A DNA stretch of 64,000 bases. Source: Polyporus tsugae (Eukaryota; Basidiomycota; Agaricomycetes; Polyporales; Polyporaceae). Both the position numbers and the translations under genes were made by a program. Positions 1 to 11,907 of the stretch are shown in pieces (positions within the stretch are counted from its first letter, which is position 1; every line of letters begins with the position of its first letter). Under the pieces are notes generated by a model. The model saw only the letters and a program-made list of their open reading frames with translations, did no database searches and was not told where the DNA came from. The stretch is taken from positions 1,426,001 to 1,490,000 of the forward strand of contig JAHRBS010000003.1 of assembly GCA_024305745.1 (NCBI GenBank), written 5' to 3'.

Positions 1-2122
1 GCGCCGGCGTCCGTCTTCTCGGATCGGGCGGTACAGCTAAGAAAATTCGGGAGGCTGGTATTCCTATCGAGTGAGTTGCGTTCTTGTCTTCAAGGAATGT
101 GGGACGCGCATACGAAGGACAGCTGTGTAGGGATGTCGCGGACATCACCAAGGCCCCGGAGATGCTTGGAGGACGGGTGAAGACCCTGCATCCTGCTGTG
201 CACGGAGGTCAGTTCGCTTAGATCGTCTCGACTCACCCATCCGCACCCATGTTCCCGGGTTCCTCTTTAACATGAACTCCAGGTATCCTCGCGCGGGCCA
301 TCCCATCGGACGAGGCCGACCTCAAAGCCCAGCAAATCTCTCCCATCTCCGTCGTCGTCTGCAACCTTTACCCGTTCACGGACACGATCGCTAAGCCGGG
401 CTGCTCGCTCGCCGACGCAGTTGAAGAGATCGACATCGGCGGTGTCACCCTCCTCCGCGCTGCGGCAAAGAACCACGAGCGCGTGTCGATCCTCTCGGAC
501 CCATCCGACTACGCAGAGTTCCTTGCTGCATTGAAGGCCAGTAACGGTGACGTCGGCCATGCTACCCGGAGCAAGCTCGCGCTCAAGGCGTTTGAGCAAA
601 CCGCGGCGTACGATGAGGCGATCAGCGGGTACTTCAGGGAGCAGTACGCGTCGAGCGAGTTGCCTGCGGAGAGGCTTGCTGGGTCGGTGCAAAGGATGGC
701 TCTGCGCTACGGTGCGAACCCCCACCAGAAGCCAGCCCAAGCTTTTGTTTCGTCGGGCGCGCTGCCCTTCAAGGGTGGGCACACATGTGTCGTCAATATG
801 TGATTTATGCGCTGACACGCGCATACAAGCACTCTGCGGTTCTCCTGGATATATCAACCTCCTGGACGCACTCAACTCGTACGCGCTCGTCAAGGAACTC
901 TCGGAGGCCCTGAACCTCCCCGCTGCCGCGTCGTTCAAGCACGTATCCCCGGCTGGTGCAGCTGTCGGAGTTGAGCTCAACGATGTCGAGAAGAAGGTTT
1001 ACGGTGTCGATGATCTGAAGGAGCCCCTCACTCCTCTCGCGTGCGCGTACGCCCGTGCTCGAGGTAGGCCACGAGCCGCGTTCTGGATGGGGTAATACTG
1101 ATATGACAACGAAGGTGCCGACCGCATGTCTTCGTTTGGCGATTTCATCGCCCTATCTGCCCCTTGCGACCTCGCTACCGCGCGGATCGTCTCTCGCGAG
1201 GTTTCCGACGGTATCATCGCGCCTGGCTACTCTAATGACGCATTCGAGGTCCTTGCAAAAAAGAAGGGCGGCAAGTACTGCGTGCTTCAGGTTTGAAGTC
1301 TGCGTCAGATCCATTCGTTGAACCCGCCGCTTATTGTGGGTGGTTACCTAGATCGATCCCGCGTACAAGCCCGCGGACGTCGAGACCCGCCAAGTGTACG
1401 GCGTTTCGCTCCAGCAGCGTCGCAACGACGCGAAGATCGATGCTAATCTATTCACCAACATCGTGACCAAGAATAAGGAGGTGCGTCACTCTTCTACGCG
1501 GTACCCTTTCTAGACTCTGACCGTTTTGTCTGGCGTGCTGCTGCCGTTGCTTCGCCTCGCCGCTTCCCAGTTGACGAACCAAGCGCTCACGGACCTCATT
1601 GTCGCCACCCTCGCGCTAAAGTACACCCAGTCCAACAGCGTCGCGTACGCCTACCGCGGCGCCCTCGTCGGCATCGGCGCTGGCCAGCAGTCCCGCATCC
1701 ACTGCACGCGCCTCGCGGGCACCAAGGCGGACCTCTGGTGGCTCCGGCACCACCCGCGCGTGCTCGCGCTCCCGTTCAAGAAGGGCGTCAAGCGCCCTGA
1801 GAAGGCGAACGCGATCGACCTCTTCGTCGCGGGCGAGCCGCTCGAGGGCGCGGAGAAGGCACAGTGGGAGGCTTTCTTCGAGGAGGTCCCTGCGCAGCTC
1901 ACCGAGGAGGAGCGGCGCGCGCACGCGGCGCAGCTCGACGGCGTGGCGTGCTCGAGCGACGCGTTCTTCCCGTTCCCGGACAACGTGCACCGCGCGCGGC
2001 GGAGCGGGGTGCGGTACCTCGCGGCACCGAGCGGGAGCGTCATGGACGAGGAGTGCGTCAAGGCCGCGGACGAGCACGGGATCGTGTTCGCGCACACGTC
2101 GTTGCGGCTGTTCCACCACTGA
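1..2122 (+). CDS. ADE16/17: Bifunctional AICAR transformylase / IMP cyclohydrolase (ATIC), 5' truncated by window edge
   Basis: Catalyses the last two steps of de novo purine synthesis, AICAR to FAICAR to IMP. The N-terminus lies outside the window; the first readable codon is at base 3, giving [18 protein letters not shown]. Seven exons can be traced, with junctions near 70/131, 207/283, 774/830, 1063/1115, 1290/1352 and 1480/1571, all keeping frame. The IMP cyclohydrolase half shows [16 protein letters not shown] and [14 protein letters not shown]. The transformylase half shows [11 protein letters not shown], the catalytic [12 protein letters not shown] (Lys-His pair) and the conserved C-terminus [14 protein letters not shown]...[11 protein letters not shown], ending LRLFHH. 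No internal stops occur in the spliced frame, so the gene looks intact apart from the edge. The last exon is very GC-rich, which creates long meaningless antisense frames. Confidence 0.96.
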
Positions 2123-2988
2123 GCGTGTGCCGTGAACGTCATGAGCGTTGGGCGATCGATCACGAGCAGGGGTTCGAGGTGGGGAGTCTGGAACCGGTCC
2201 CAAGACAAAACGTGGTTGGACACCCTTGGAGCCGGTCCTGCATTCAAGAGTGAGTGGGAGGAATTGATAGATTAGTAGGTAGGAAGCATCATACGAATAT
2301 GTTGTATGTGGATTAGAGCGGCACGAGGAGATCGAATGCCGTTTGCCTGTCTTCTGCGGTTCTGCCTATCGACTAACTCGCGCGTCGGGTACAGTACACG
2401 AACGCCCTCGCGCGTCGGGTACAGTACACGAACGCCCTCGGCTCAAACGATCGGGACCTGGCTGGTGTTGTCCGCGTAGCACACAGGCTCAGGAAGCGGG
2501 AACGTCCGTCGTAAGCAGCTCCCTTGGATAACGTACTACATATTCGCCGCGATATCGTATCCACGTAAAAGTACAGGGTATCAGCACGCTCCAGGAACAA
2601 GGACACAGCGCCGTCATAGCGGCTTGCAGCAGAAAGATATGTGCAGACGGATTGACATGCGTGCACACAAATGCATAGGAGGACATGAGCAGTAAGACGT
2701 AAATGCATGACAAAGCGTGAGCACAGGAAAGCAACCTGATGGTAGACAGCGAGCAGTGGGAGACTGGATATATGAACGTATGCAGTACAATATGAACTGA
2801 GGGTGAGACAAGGGCTGAACGGAGGGACACGACTTGTGCCCCAGATATGTTGGTCCGACCGTCAACGGAAGAAGCAAGCAGAAAAAGATAGAAGTCATCA
2901 ACGTAGCCGCAGATGTGAGAGCCCCGCCCCCGCGCGACGCCCAGATGACGGCATGAATCCGACGGGGCGTGGCGGCCGACGTGCTTGC
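2123..2988. other. Convergent 3' intergenic stretch
   Basis: The 866 bp between the ATIC stop and the stop of the next gene on the opposite strand hold the 3' UTRs of both. Apart from a short tandem duplication (listed separately) I see no gene. Short antisense frames here are low-complexity and match nothing I know. Confidence 0.6.
2377..2440. repeat. 30 bp tandem duplication
   Basis: The 30 nt unit at 2377-2406 is repeated exactly at 2407-2436 and starts a third time (CTCG). The unit contains GGTACAGTACACG. It lies in the 3' intergenic region downstream of ATIC. Probably a replication-slippage duplication. Confidence 0.9.
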
Positions 2989-4927
2989 TCACGCGGAGAG
3001 CATGGTGATGCCAGAGAAGAAATTCATCATGTTCGGCTGCTCGCGTGCGGTCGTGCTGAACCGCCCCCAGTTTACCCACCACTCCTCCGCTGCGTCGCCT
3101 GCGTCGTACACGAAGATTTCCGCGATCTCCTCGAACTGGGCCTTCAGCGCGCCCTCATCGCCCCAGTCGTCGTTCTTCGCGCGCATATCGGAGTCGCGCT
3201 TCTCGGCTTGGGGGCCGTCCGGGAGCGTCACCATGCGAGCGTTGGCGACGTCTGCACCCTTGACGAGCTCGCACCTGCGCTGGCGAAGCTCTTGGTAGGC
3301 GCCGAGGAATGAGGGGATCTGGTCCATCATACTGAGATGAGAGAATAATGAACCGAAGACCACAGCGTCTTCGATGGCCATGCTTGGACCATGGGTTCCA
3401 CCAGGCTGGCATAGGTAGGTGCGTGCTCAGAGTAGTCCGAAGGAAGCGGGCGCGCACAAGTGTACTCACGAAGGATGGGTGAGCAGCGTCGCCGAGTACA
3501 ACGATCCGCCCCGTAGAGTCAACCCAGTCGTCGATTTTCTCACGGACTTTCCACTGAGTCCGGACCAGGTTCTTGGTCAACTTGATCGCCTTTTGGACTC
3601 TACCATCAGGTACTCGTTAGCTCACTCACAGAGAAAGATGAGATGGGGATACATACGCTGGTCCATAAGCGAGAATGTTCAGGTTTTCTGTGGGGTAAAG
3701 TTCGTCCCAAGTCTCCTCTCCACCCTGAGGGAGCCCGTCCAAATTGTTCCAAGAATAGATGTGGAAGGCATACTGCTTTTTGGATGTCTGAAGGCGATAA
3801 GCATCCACTATGTTAGCGAAGATCGCAAGAGAACGTACGCGTGTGGAGGAGCCTACCACTGGGTGTCCTAAAAACATACCCGTGGAACCATCAACAGCCG
3901 TATACAAAAAGGAGAACGAGAGTGAACATACCGCACATGCTGCGACCAGGTCCCATGCCTATCGCCCACTATTGCATCCTTAATAACTTCATGAATAGAG
4001 CATCATTGAGTTACACAGACTCACCTCGTCCGACAATATGAACGGTTTCAGGTCAGGGTCCTTGAACATATCCTCCGCATCGATCACCCCCGAGTAAAGT
4101 GTCATGCCACCCGGCTCCGCACAATCTTCTTCCTCAAGAACAACCTCCCGCACCAGGCTTTTGCATCCGTCCGCGCCAACGATGATATCCGCTGTGAGCA
4201 CTTCTCCACTCGCGAGGGTCACGCTGGGTTTGTTGTCCTCTTCCGTCCCTTGCCGCACGGAAGTCACCTCTTTATGGAACTCGACTGTGGCGCCTGCTTC
4301 CGTAGCAAGCTTGTACAAGATGTCGATGATGTCCTTATGCTGATGACCGGTTCACCGATGGGTGTATGCGCGGAACATCAGGTGGTGGGTGCACTCACAT
4401 GCATTAGGACGAAGTCACCGCCAGTCTCGGCCAATACAGCGGGCTGCCATGCTAGGTATCCTACAGTCTCGCCGCTCCGCACTATCATTTGGTTATCAAA
4501 ACCACAGACAGCAAGGAGGAAGGTTAAATGGAAGAACTCACAATTGAAGGACGGGGAGCCAATGCATCGTACTGATAGCTTCTTGAACTCCTCCTCGCCG
4601 ATCCACTGCCGAAGGATCTTGCTGAAATTAGGAGTGACGCGGTGCCCGCCGCCTGGAATACTGAGGCCACTCTTCTCTAGGACTTTGACTCGGTGTCCTG
4701 CCTTGCCGAGGACGTATGCGACTGCCAAGCCGCCGATTCCTGCAAAGAGAGCGTGAGTTGGAAGCCAGACCCTGACCATGGAACCGTCGCCAATCGATCG
4801 TTAATCTGAAGGCAAAGCGATTTCGGAGGGGCAGAATCGGACGCCAAAGGGACGCATAGTCACACTTACCTCCACCCACAACGATGAAGTCGATGGAGAG
4901 TTCGGCGGGTGAGGGTATGGCAGACAT
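2989..4927 (-). CDS. FAD-dependent aromatic-ring monooxygenase (salicylate hydroxylase-like), copy 1
   Basis: Class A flavoprotein monooxygenase of the PHBH/salicylate 1-monooxygenase fold, expected to hydroxylate an aromatic substrate using NAD(P)H and O2; the substrate is unknown. The start at 4927 gives MSAIPSPAELSIDFIVVGGG, and the Rossmann GGGIGGLAVAYVLGKAGH is completed across intron 1 (exons 4927-4870, 4739-4542, 4481-4399, 4339-4025, then several more). The DG motif (IIVGADGCKSLVR) and the GD motif (RIVVLGDAAHPSF), both diagnostic of the family, are present, followed by SMAIEDAVVFGSLF. The C-terminus (EEWWVNWGRFSTTAREQPNM) is shared with the neighbouring copy. The reading frame is intact once introns of about 50-70 nt are removed. 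It is the 3' member of a same-strand tandem pair; exon structure and sequence match copy 2 closely. Confidence 0.9.
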
Positions 4928-6340
4928 TCTGGGTAGTGACGAAATCCGAGGAATGGGCGAAAGAGGCGGGTTGCTTTATGTGTGAATGAGATGGAAGGGG
5001 CGAGTGCGCATGCGAACGACGGGGCGAACGACGATTGAGATGAGGTAGTAGCGAATGAATGAAGGCATCGGGTATTATAGAGGTAGAACACGGGGAACGA
5101 AAAGAACGGCCATTACGGATGGCACACGCACGCAGGCTGTTGTTTCTCATCGCTTGTGTCGGCTAGCATGAGTGGAAGGAAGAGCCCCAGAATTCAGGCA
5201 GGACGCCCAGAAATTTGAACATGTCCAGACATATGGTCTAGCAAATTAAATAAAGGCTTAAGGACAGGTCCTTCGGATCGAATGCCGTATTACTTCACAG
5301 CTGCCATGTCGCGATGTTATCGCCGTATGCCGCTGCCCGCATGCACAGGGACTTTGTCTACGTGATTCGATGGAAAGCGACTTGGCGACGAGAAGCTTTG
5401 AGAAGCCCGTGAGGTGCGTCGATCATCAGGGTGTTTTGTAATAGCAGCGAGCTGTTGGCCCATCGGTGAAAGTAAGTGACAATAATTACAGTTGTACATA
5501 CCGAAGGGGGTTTCCGGGTTTCATCCGATTTTCCAGTTGCGAGTAGCAACCCAAGCGTGGGCGGTCATGTCAGCCATTGCAATAGTCGCGATCGGGGAGG
5601 GACAGGAACAGAGGAATCCAAGGCCTGCTCGCAGGGGCGAGCCGCCCACGCTCCCCTCGCGGGAGAACAAGTGATGCCCAGATTCTACCCCGATCCTGAC
5701 TGAATTCCGATACATACTGACTACTGTAAGAGTCTCCCTTAGTCTGAAGGAATTTGATGTTGTCATCCTAAGTACTGATCAAAGCAGACATACCGAGCTA
5801 CTTCGACGACGTATACGTATCCCAACATGGTAGTAGTATATGTCATTCCGATACGGGTGAGCGGTATTGCAATGGTGCACTCAGGCTGGTACTGCAAAGG
5901 AGGATTAGAAAACAAGCAGCTGGGAATATCGATGTGCAGGGGCGAACGAGCGGGATAGATCGGCGACAGCAGTGGCATCGGACCTTGTTGGACGTAGAAT
6001 TCGAATGGCGCGGCTTATGTACGGGTGTGAGGAAAGACAGAAAGAGAGACAGATGGTATGCGTGGCAAGATAGGTGGCATGGGACGGAGCAGAATGGACA
6101 GCTGCAAGCTGATATGGAAGGAGGCCAGAGACGGAGATCATGAAGGGGTATCATCACAGGAGAATGAGGATGGGAGCATGTGCTGGTCTATCAGTCACAT
6201 ACGTAAAGGAAGGGCTAACGGCAAACCAACGGTGACCTCACGCTCAAGACCAGGCGGCGGCCGGCCCAGTACGAGCACTGGACCGGGTCGGGCGATGCCA
6301 CGCGCCGTCGCGCGCGCGCAGCACATGCACATCGCGGAGC
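4928..6340. other. Intergenic region between the two monooxygenase copies
   Basis: The 1.4 kb contains the promoter of copy 1 and the 3' flank of copy 2. I find no recognisable exon series. Frames of 60-100 codons occur on both strands without domain signals. 6285-6330 is a CpG-rich patch just past the stop of copy 2. Confidence 0.5.
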
Positions 6341-9300
6341 TTAGTCGTCATGCACGACGACGCTCGAGAAACCGTTGAAGTCGACCATGTTCGGCTGCTC
6401 GCGCGCCGTCTGCGAGAAGCGGCCCCAGTTGACCCACCACTCCTCTGCCGCGTCGCCCGCGTCGTACAGGAAGATCTCGGCGATTTCCTCGAACTGCGCC
6501 TTGAGCGTGCCCTCGTCCCACTCGTCCTTGCGCCGCCGCATGTCCTCGTCGCGTGCGTCCGCCTGCGGGCCGTCGGGCATGGACACCATCTGCGCGTTCC
6601 CGATGTCCGCGAGCTTCACGAGGTCGCAGCGGCGCTGGCGAAGCTCTTGGTAGGCGTTGAAGAAGGACGGGATTTGATCTATCATGCGCAGGTGCGAGAA
6701 GAGCGAGCCGAGGACCACGGCATCTTCGACAGCCATGCTTGCGCCGTGGGATCCGCCGGGCTGTTCACGGGTGGTGATGTCATCAGCGGGGCACGCCCTC
6801 TCGATGGCGACGCGGAGGAAGGCGTCCAGAAGGAGAAAGAGACTTACGAAGGACGGGTGTGCTGCGTCACCGAGGAGCACGATACGGCCGGTACGGTCAA
6901 CCCAATCGTCGATGCCCTCCTTCCGGGACATGAACCTTGTGCGTATGACTTGCGGGGCCATCTTGAGTAGCCTCTGCACTCTGCTTGCGAAAACATGCAT
7001 TAGACGTGAGAAATGTTCGTCGTGGTGAGGCGGCAAGTCACGTACTTCGGTCCGTGAGTTTCAACATTGATCTTCTCGGTCGGGAACAGCTCGTCCCAAC
7101 TCTCCTCCCCATTCTGCTCTAGCCCGTCCAGATTATGCCAAGAATAGATGTGGAAGAAATATTCTTTCTTGGCGCGCTGGATGCAATGCCGGGAGTACCC
7201 ACTGTCAAAATTTTTCGGAAACTTGCGGAGCGAGTAAATGCGTACCACGGGATGTCCTGGGAGCCCCGCCTGATAAGTATGCGACAAAAAATGGGGCCGT
7301 ACACGAAAGCACTTACCACAAACACTCCGGTGGGGACCCATCCATATGGGCCACTACGACGGTTACACATTAGTGTCAGTTCGCTAGGATGCATGACACG
7401 CCAGTCTCACCTCGTCAGATAAGGCGTATGGTCGGAGTTCGGGATCCTTCAGCATGTCCTCCGCATCGACAACCCCAGTATACAATGTCATCCCCGCTGG
7501 CCTGGCGTTGTCTTCCTCCTCGAGGACGACATCGCGTACCTGGCTCTTGTAGCCATCGGCTCCAATGAGAATGTCAGCGGTCAGCACGTCCCCGTTGGCC
7601 AACGTGACGCTCGGGTTCGGGATGCCGTCCGAGCCCTGCTGTATTGACGTCACTTCTGTGTTGAAGCGGACAGTCGCGCCAGCCTCCGTAGCGAGTTTGT
7701 AAAGCATCCGAATAATGTCATCGTGCTAGGTGGGAGACGTGGTCAGGGAGGCTGACGCGCGAAAGAAAACCGTCTGGTACTAACATGCATTAGCAGGAAG
7801 TCGCCGCCGGTCTCGGCCATTACCGCAGGTTTCCAATGCAGGTAGCCAACCGGATCGCCCGTTCGTACTGACAATGGAAGCATAGTTAATACCCGAATCA
7901 TGTCGAGAGAATGCCGAATCAGAGCGAGACAAGCCGGTCACCAACAGGCTGTAAAAAAAATTCGCCGGGGCGGCCGTGATGTTCATAGACGCATGGAAGA
8001 CACCCGACGGAGATGCATCGGATGAGAAACTACTCGCGACCCTGTGGCAAGGTGGCGTAACTTCAGTTGGGTAAGTGCGTCAACCTTGAAGCGAGGGGGT
8101 GCGCCGGGTGCTTCTAGCGCATGGGCGGGCTCGCAAAAGGTTTTCGTGGCGTGTTAGGCCGGAATCGCAAGTGCGCTGACAGAGGCAAATACGCCCACTC
8201 TCCTGTCGGAAGATGAAGGCACATCAACCCGAAGGTAGACGGAAGTGGGGTCGGGCAGTAATACTTCCTGTCGGCGATGTGAGAAGAGCCGCTTTCTTTC
8301 CATCCAGATGAAATGCAACTTACTGTGGCCCCAGCACAATCTGACCAAGAACAACTATGAAAGCGCAGTACTCCCGCCGCCATTGCTTGCTCATGCACCG
8401 ACCACTTCCCATGCTGCCCCAGGTTCATTTCGAATGCCAGGTGGAGCATTGAGCGCACTTTCAAAAGCCCCCCTAGCGCGCCAATAACCCGTTCGGTAAG
8501 GTTGAAAGTTCAGAGCAGCGTGACCGCGGTGCCGACCAGGTGGCAGGAACCCGATGCTTCGATTTTGCGGGGCGGTTTGACGCATAATGCGCCGCGGAAG
8601 ATGCGAAGGGGAAGGTGGCACTTCGTGTCCCATATACAGACCGCTGGGCATCTGACCAGCGCCACGGCGGCCACATCTCCGTGAATTCATTCATAATTCA
8701 TCGAGGAGATCGAGACGCTCGTCTTCTGGGCGCGCTAACGAGTAATTGCCCCCGCGCCGGTCGCGAAGGATGGCGATGGAGACAAAGCGGCGGGGGGGGG
8801 GGGGGGGGGGAACGATCGACGTGCTCAAGTCATGTAGAGATGGCGGGACATCTCTGTGCATTTGCATATTGTGTGCTCGTATCGAGAAGAGTGTAGAATA
8901 GGAAGCGAAGGGCTCCTTCAACCAACCTGGCGCAGTCACGACGCCGAGGAGTTTCCATATATCAATAGTGGTCGTTCAGAATAGGCCGCTACGCCATGTT
9001 GGTTGGAGAAGCTCTCAATGGCTATGGTTCCTGGAGTCGCAGGCGGTACAGGACACAGAAAGGATTCAAGCCGCAATGACTCGGTGCGGACCAGAGGAAC
9101 AAGCATAGGCTACAGAAATATATAGAAGGGACTTACGATGATGGAATGGTGTGCCAATACAACGTGTGGACACCTTCATAAGTTCCTCCTCGCCAACCCA
9201 TTGTCGCAGAATCTTGCTGAGGTTTGGCGGAACGCGGTGTCCGCCGCCGGGGACATTGAGGTCGCGTCGTTCCAATACCGTGACGCGATGTCCGGCCTTG

Positions 9301-9547
9301 CTGAGAACGTACGCTACGGCAAGGCCGCCAACTCCTGCAAGGCGAGACAGTCAGTTGACTGAACTTGGACCCATACGCGCACACAAAGCGGACGGTCGAC
9401 CGGCCATCCATGGAACATATGGGTGGCAACCCAGATCGAACCGAGCGCGGACGTATGTAGGAGTATGATGGTGGCGCAAGTGGACTAACCTCCGCCGATC
9501 ACGAGAAAATCGAGGGTGAGCGCGGCTGTGCGTGCTACGGTGGGCAT
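6341..9547 (-). CDS. FAD-dependent aromatic-ring monooxygenase (salicylate hydroxylase-like), copy 2, with giant intron
   Basis: Paralogue of the gene at 2989-4927 with the same exon order. The start at 9547 gives MPTVARTAALTLDFLVIGGG; after intron 1 the FAD motif continues as VGGLAVAYVLSKAGHRVTV. DG motif ILIGADGYKSQVRD and GD motif RIVLLGDAAHPSF are present, then SMAVEDAVVLGSLF, ending FSSVVVHDD. The intron after GTPFHH runs 9136-7868 (1269 nt, donor GTAAGT, acceptor CAG) where the paralogue has 60 nt; the phase is preserved and reading resumes as LRTGDPVGYLHW. All other introns are short. No stops occur in the spliced frame, so the protein can be intact if the long intron is removed. The alternative is that the insert has split the gene and it is dying. 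The role is inferred only from the family. Confidence 0.87.
7868..9136 (-). other. 1269 nt intron, probable insertion, inside monooxygenase copy 2
   Basis: The interval sits exactly between two exons that are 60 nt apart in the paralogue (4482-4541). It contains a 19-G homopolymer and several frames up to 99 codons that resemble no family I know. I could not see terminal inverted repeats or a clear target-site duplication by eye. Donor and acceptor dinucleotides at its borders are canonical. Confidence 0.75.
8792..8810 (+). repeat. Poly-G run (19 G)
   Basis: An uninterrupted run of 19 guanines preceded by GCGGC and followed by AACG, inside the large intron of monooxygenase copy 2. On the transcribed sense strand of that gene it is a poly-C run. 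Length may be imprecise for sequencing reasons. Confidence 0.95.
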
Positions 9548-10160
9548 GGATGAACCGAGGAATCAAAGGCACGGATGGGGCAACGAGAGAAGAAGAGGGG
9601 AGAAGCGGGGGGATTTTGTAGAGTTGATACGAAGACACATTGTGTTTTGAACTGGAGGCTTGGGGATGCCAAAGACGGCCAAGTAGGCGTCAAGGACTAG
9701 AAGACGGGGAACAAATTCGTCAGATCAACGAAGCCCGGGGGAGGGACCTTATTTCCGCAACGGCTAACAATCCTACGCTGATTGGGTCTGGGTGACAGTG
9801 TGGGCTGGCGGCGCCCCGACTTAGTCTCTGTTGCTGACCATGATACTGTACGGTCCCGACTGGAGACCGACTCAACGATCGCCAGTTGCGGTGTGGCCGT
9901 CCTCGGCCTCCGCCGGGCCTACCTCCATTCGGCATCCCGGTCCGATTGCCGGTCAAAGCCACCGAGGATGACCGGCGATCCATGCCGGCCGTCGGCACCT
10001 GCCCGGAGACCCGCCGCCTGCCCGCCGCGTGATTGTTGCGTTGCGCCGGTTGTGCACGCTCTTTGCGGCGAGCTCAACAGATTCGTCGTTCCCGACGCTT
10101 CTCCCCTGCGCCTCTCCTCGGACCTCCTGCACCCCCGCTCTCTCTCTGTTGCACCCTGTT
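9548..10160. other. Divergent promoter region
   Basis: 613 bp between monooxygenase copy 2 (leftward) and the one-TM protein gene (rightward). Pyrimidine-rich tracts precede the start at 10161, typical of basidiomycete promoters. I see no gene. Confidence 0.5.
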
Positions 10161-11907
10161 ATGGTGTTCTCCTTCAGCTTCAATCTCTCCGTTCCTGGCA
10201 TCATCAACCCATTTACCGCAGCGGCGGAGGCGGAAGCGGCAGCCGCGACCTCCGAGCAGGCGTCTCTGCCCAAACTTCACTTTGACGGAGACGTCCTCCC
10301 ACCCTCCGCTTCCGCCCTCCTCACTCGCAGGCCCCCATCGCCCTCGATTCTACCTCCCGTTTCCAAGAAAAGGGGATGGGTTCCTTCTTATCCTGAGCCT
10401 AGTCGTCCCGCTCCGATACACGCTTCCACCAGTGGCTATCTCGACACCCCTGCAAAGTATAGAGATATGGTATACGAGACCGCAGATCAAGAGGAGATGG
10501 AGGAGCTGGTGGCGGGTGAGTTCCGTTGATCCTTCTTTCATACTCTACGTGCGGCGCCGTGCGCATATAGTGTGCTTCCCCGTCCGGAAGACTGGAACTA
10601 GGCAGGACTTCGGTCCGGTACAAGTTTTCACTGGGATTGATTCGATGATCCTGTCAATATACATGGACTGCCCCGAGAGTGCGCAGTGCGTTTGGGGTCT
10701 TGGGAGAGACCGACCCCTGGCTTTCCATCCACAAACCACGTTCAGCATGAAAGTGGCAAGTGGCGAGGTCCTTAGCTTGCAATCCTTGCTGTTCGCATCG
10801 CTTTCAATCGCCCAGCCGAAGTCGAGCGTAGATGCGTTCACAATGCGCATGTTTGTCGCTCGTGTCCTCCATGTTCCTAACATGTGTACTCCACGTGCAT
10901 GTTTCACTGCACCTCCATTAAATGCCCTGCGTTCAGCTGTTCTTTCTCAACATGCCTCGTCGACTGAACTTTGATGTTTCTATAGACCTTCCCCCTCCCA
11001 AGCGTCGCAGAACGCTTGCTGGCTCTCTTATCTCTACTGCGTTGAGCGCTGCTCTTATTGGAACTGCCGTTGGCCTTACTGTGTATCGCCTGTGAGTTGA
11101 TCTGCATATCTGTGATATGTCACAGTCGTTAATGACCCCTCATAGATGGAGAGACCGTGGTAAGAACCCGGAGCCTCTACCCCCTCCTCCCTATGAACAA
11201 GGAGAATGGGTACCACCGCAGGTAGGCCTGCTACAAATCGAGCATGGATGATGCGTCTTACGATTCCGCCATAGGGCGAGACTCCTGCTACTCCCGCCCT
11301 CAAGCCTGCAACAACGCCCCGCTCACGCAAGTCACGCCATGTTGCAAGCCGTCGGACGGTTCCCCGTCATCGCAAGACCCCTTCTCGTGCAGGACCGTCT
11401 ACATACCATTACGGCCAGTCCTCGCATCCGGCCTCCCGTTCACCTATTCCACCCGAATTCGACTTCGCTAGCGGTTCACGATCAAGTCCAAAACCGACCG
11501 AAGACGCAGACGTGGAGGAACAAATGTCCTGGATGGGCGATCGACTCGCTCAACTCATAGCCGAGGGCCAGAAGGCACTTGGCAAAGAGGTCGTTATCAT
11601 GAGCGAGGATCAGGCAGACGAGGTCGATGATGGCTCTGGTGCTTGGGTAGAGGATGACGAACCAAACGCAGCGGGATCGAGTCGCCGTATCGACGGCAGT
11701 CTTCCCTCGTACTCCCCCGGCTCCCCGAGATTGAACCCGCGCGCGTCGCCGACGCGGGGCCGCTTCGATCGTGCCGCGTCCGTGGAGTCCGATGCACGGT
11801 CCGTTGCGAGTAGTTTCCGCGAGGACGACTCGGCGTGGGCAACCCAGGAGATGCGCGAGAGTATGGAGCGCGCGCGGACGCTTTACATACAGAAGCGTGG
11901 GCTCTAG
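10161..11907 (+). CDS. Unrecognised single-pass membrane protein with disordered C-terminus
   Basis: I do not recognise a family. Four exons join in frame: 10161-10515, 10986-11091, 11146-11221 and 11275-11907. The start ATG (MVFSFSFNLSVPGIINPF) follows a pyrimidine-rich leader. The N-terminal part is proline/serine-rich. Exon 2 encodes a basic KRRR followed by a hydrophobic stretch (SLISTALSAALIGTAVGLTV) that is a likely membrane span, then PPPPYEQGEWVPP. The C-terminal half is Ser/Arg/Pro-rich and acidic in patches, ending ARTLYIQKRGL. Intron 1 is long for this window (470 nt) and could hide an unrecognised exon. One membrane span beside a basic cluster suggests an organelle or ER membrane protein, but this is inference. 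Confidence 0.7.

Noticed and set aside
1616..2247. Two long leftward open frames (195-198 codons)
   Set aside because: They are antisense to the last ATIC exon, whose sense frame has strong family matches; high GC explains the open antisense frames.
10033..10974. 313-codon rightward frame
   Set aside because: It overlaps exon 1 and intron 1 of the one-TM protein in another frame, is compositionally odd (Pro/Arg/Ser-rich) and has no domain; the spliced model joins better.
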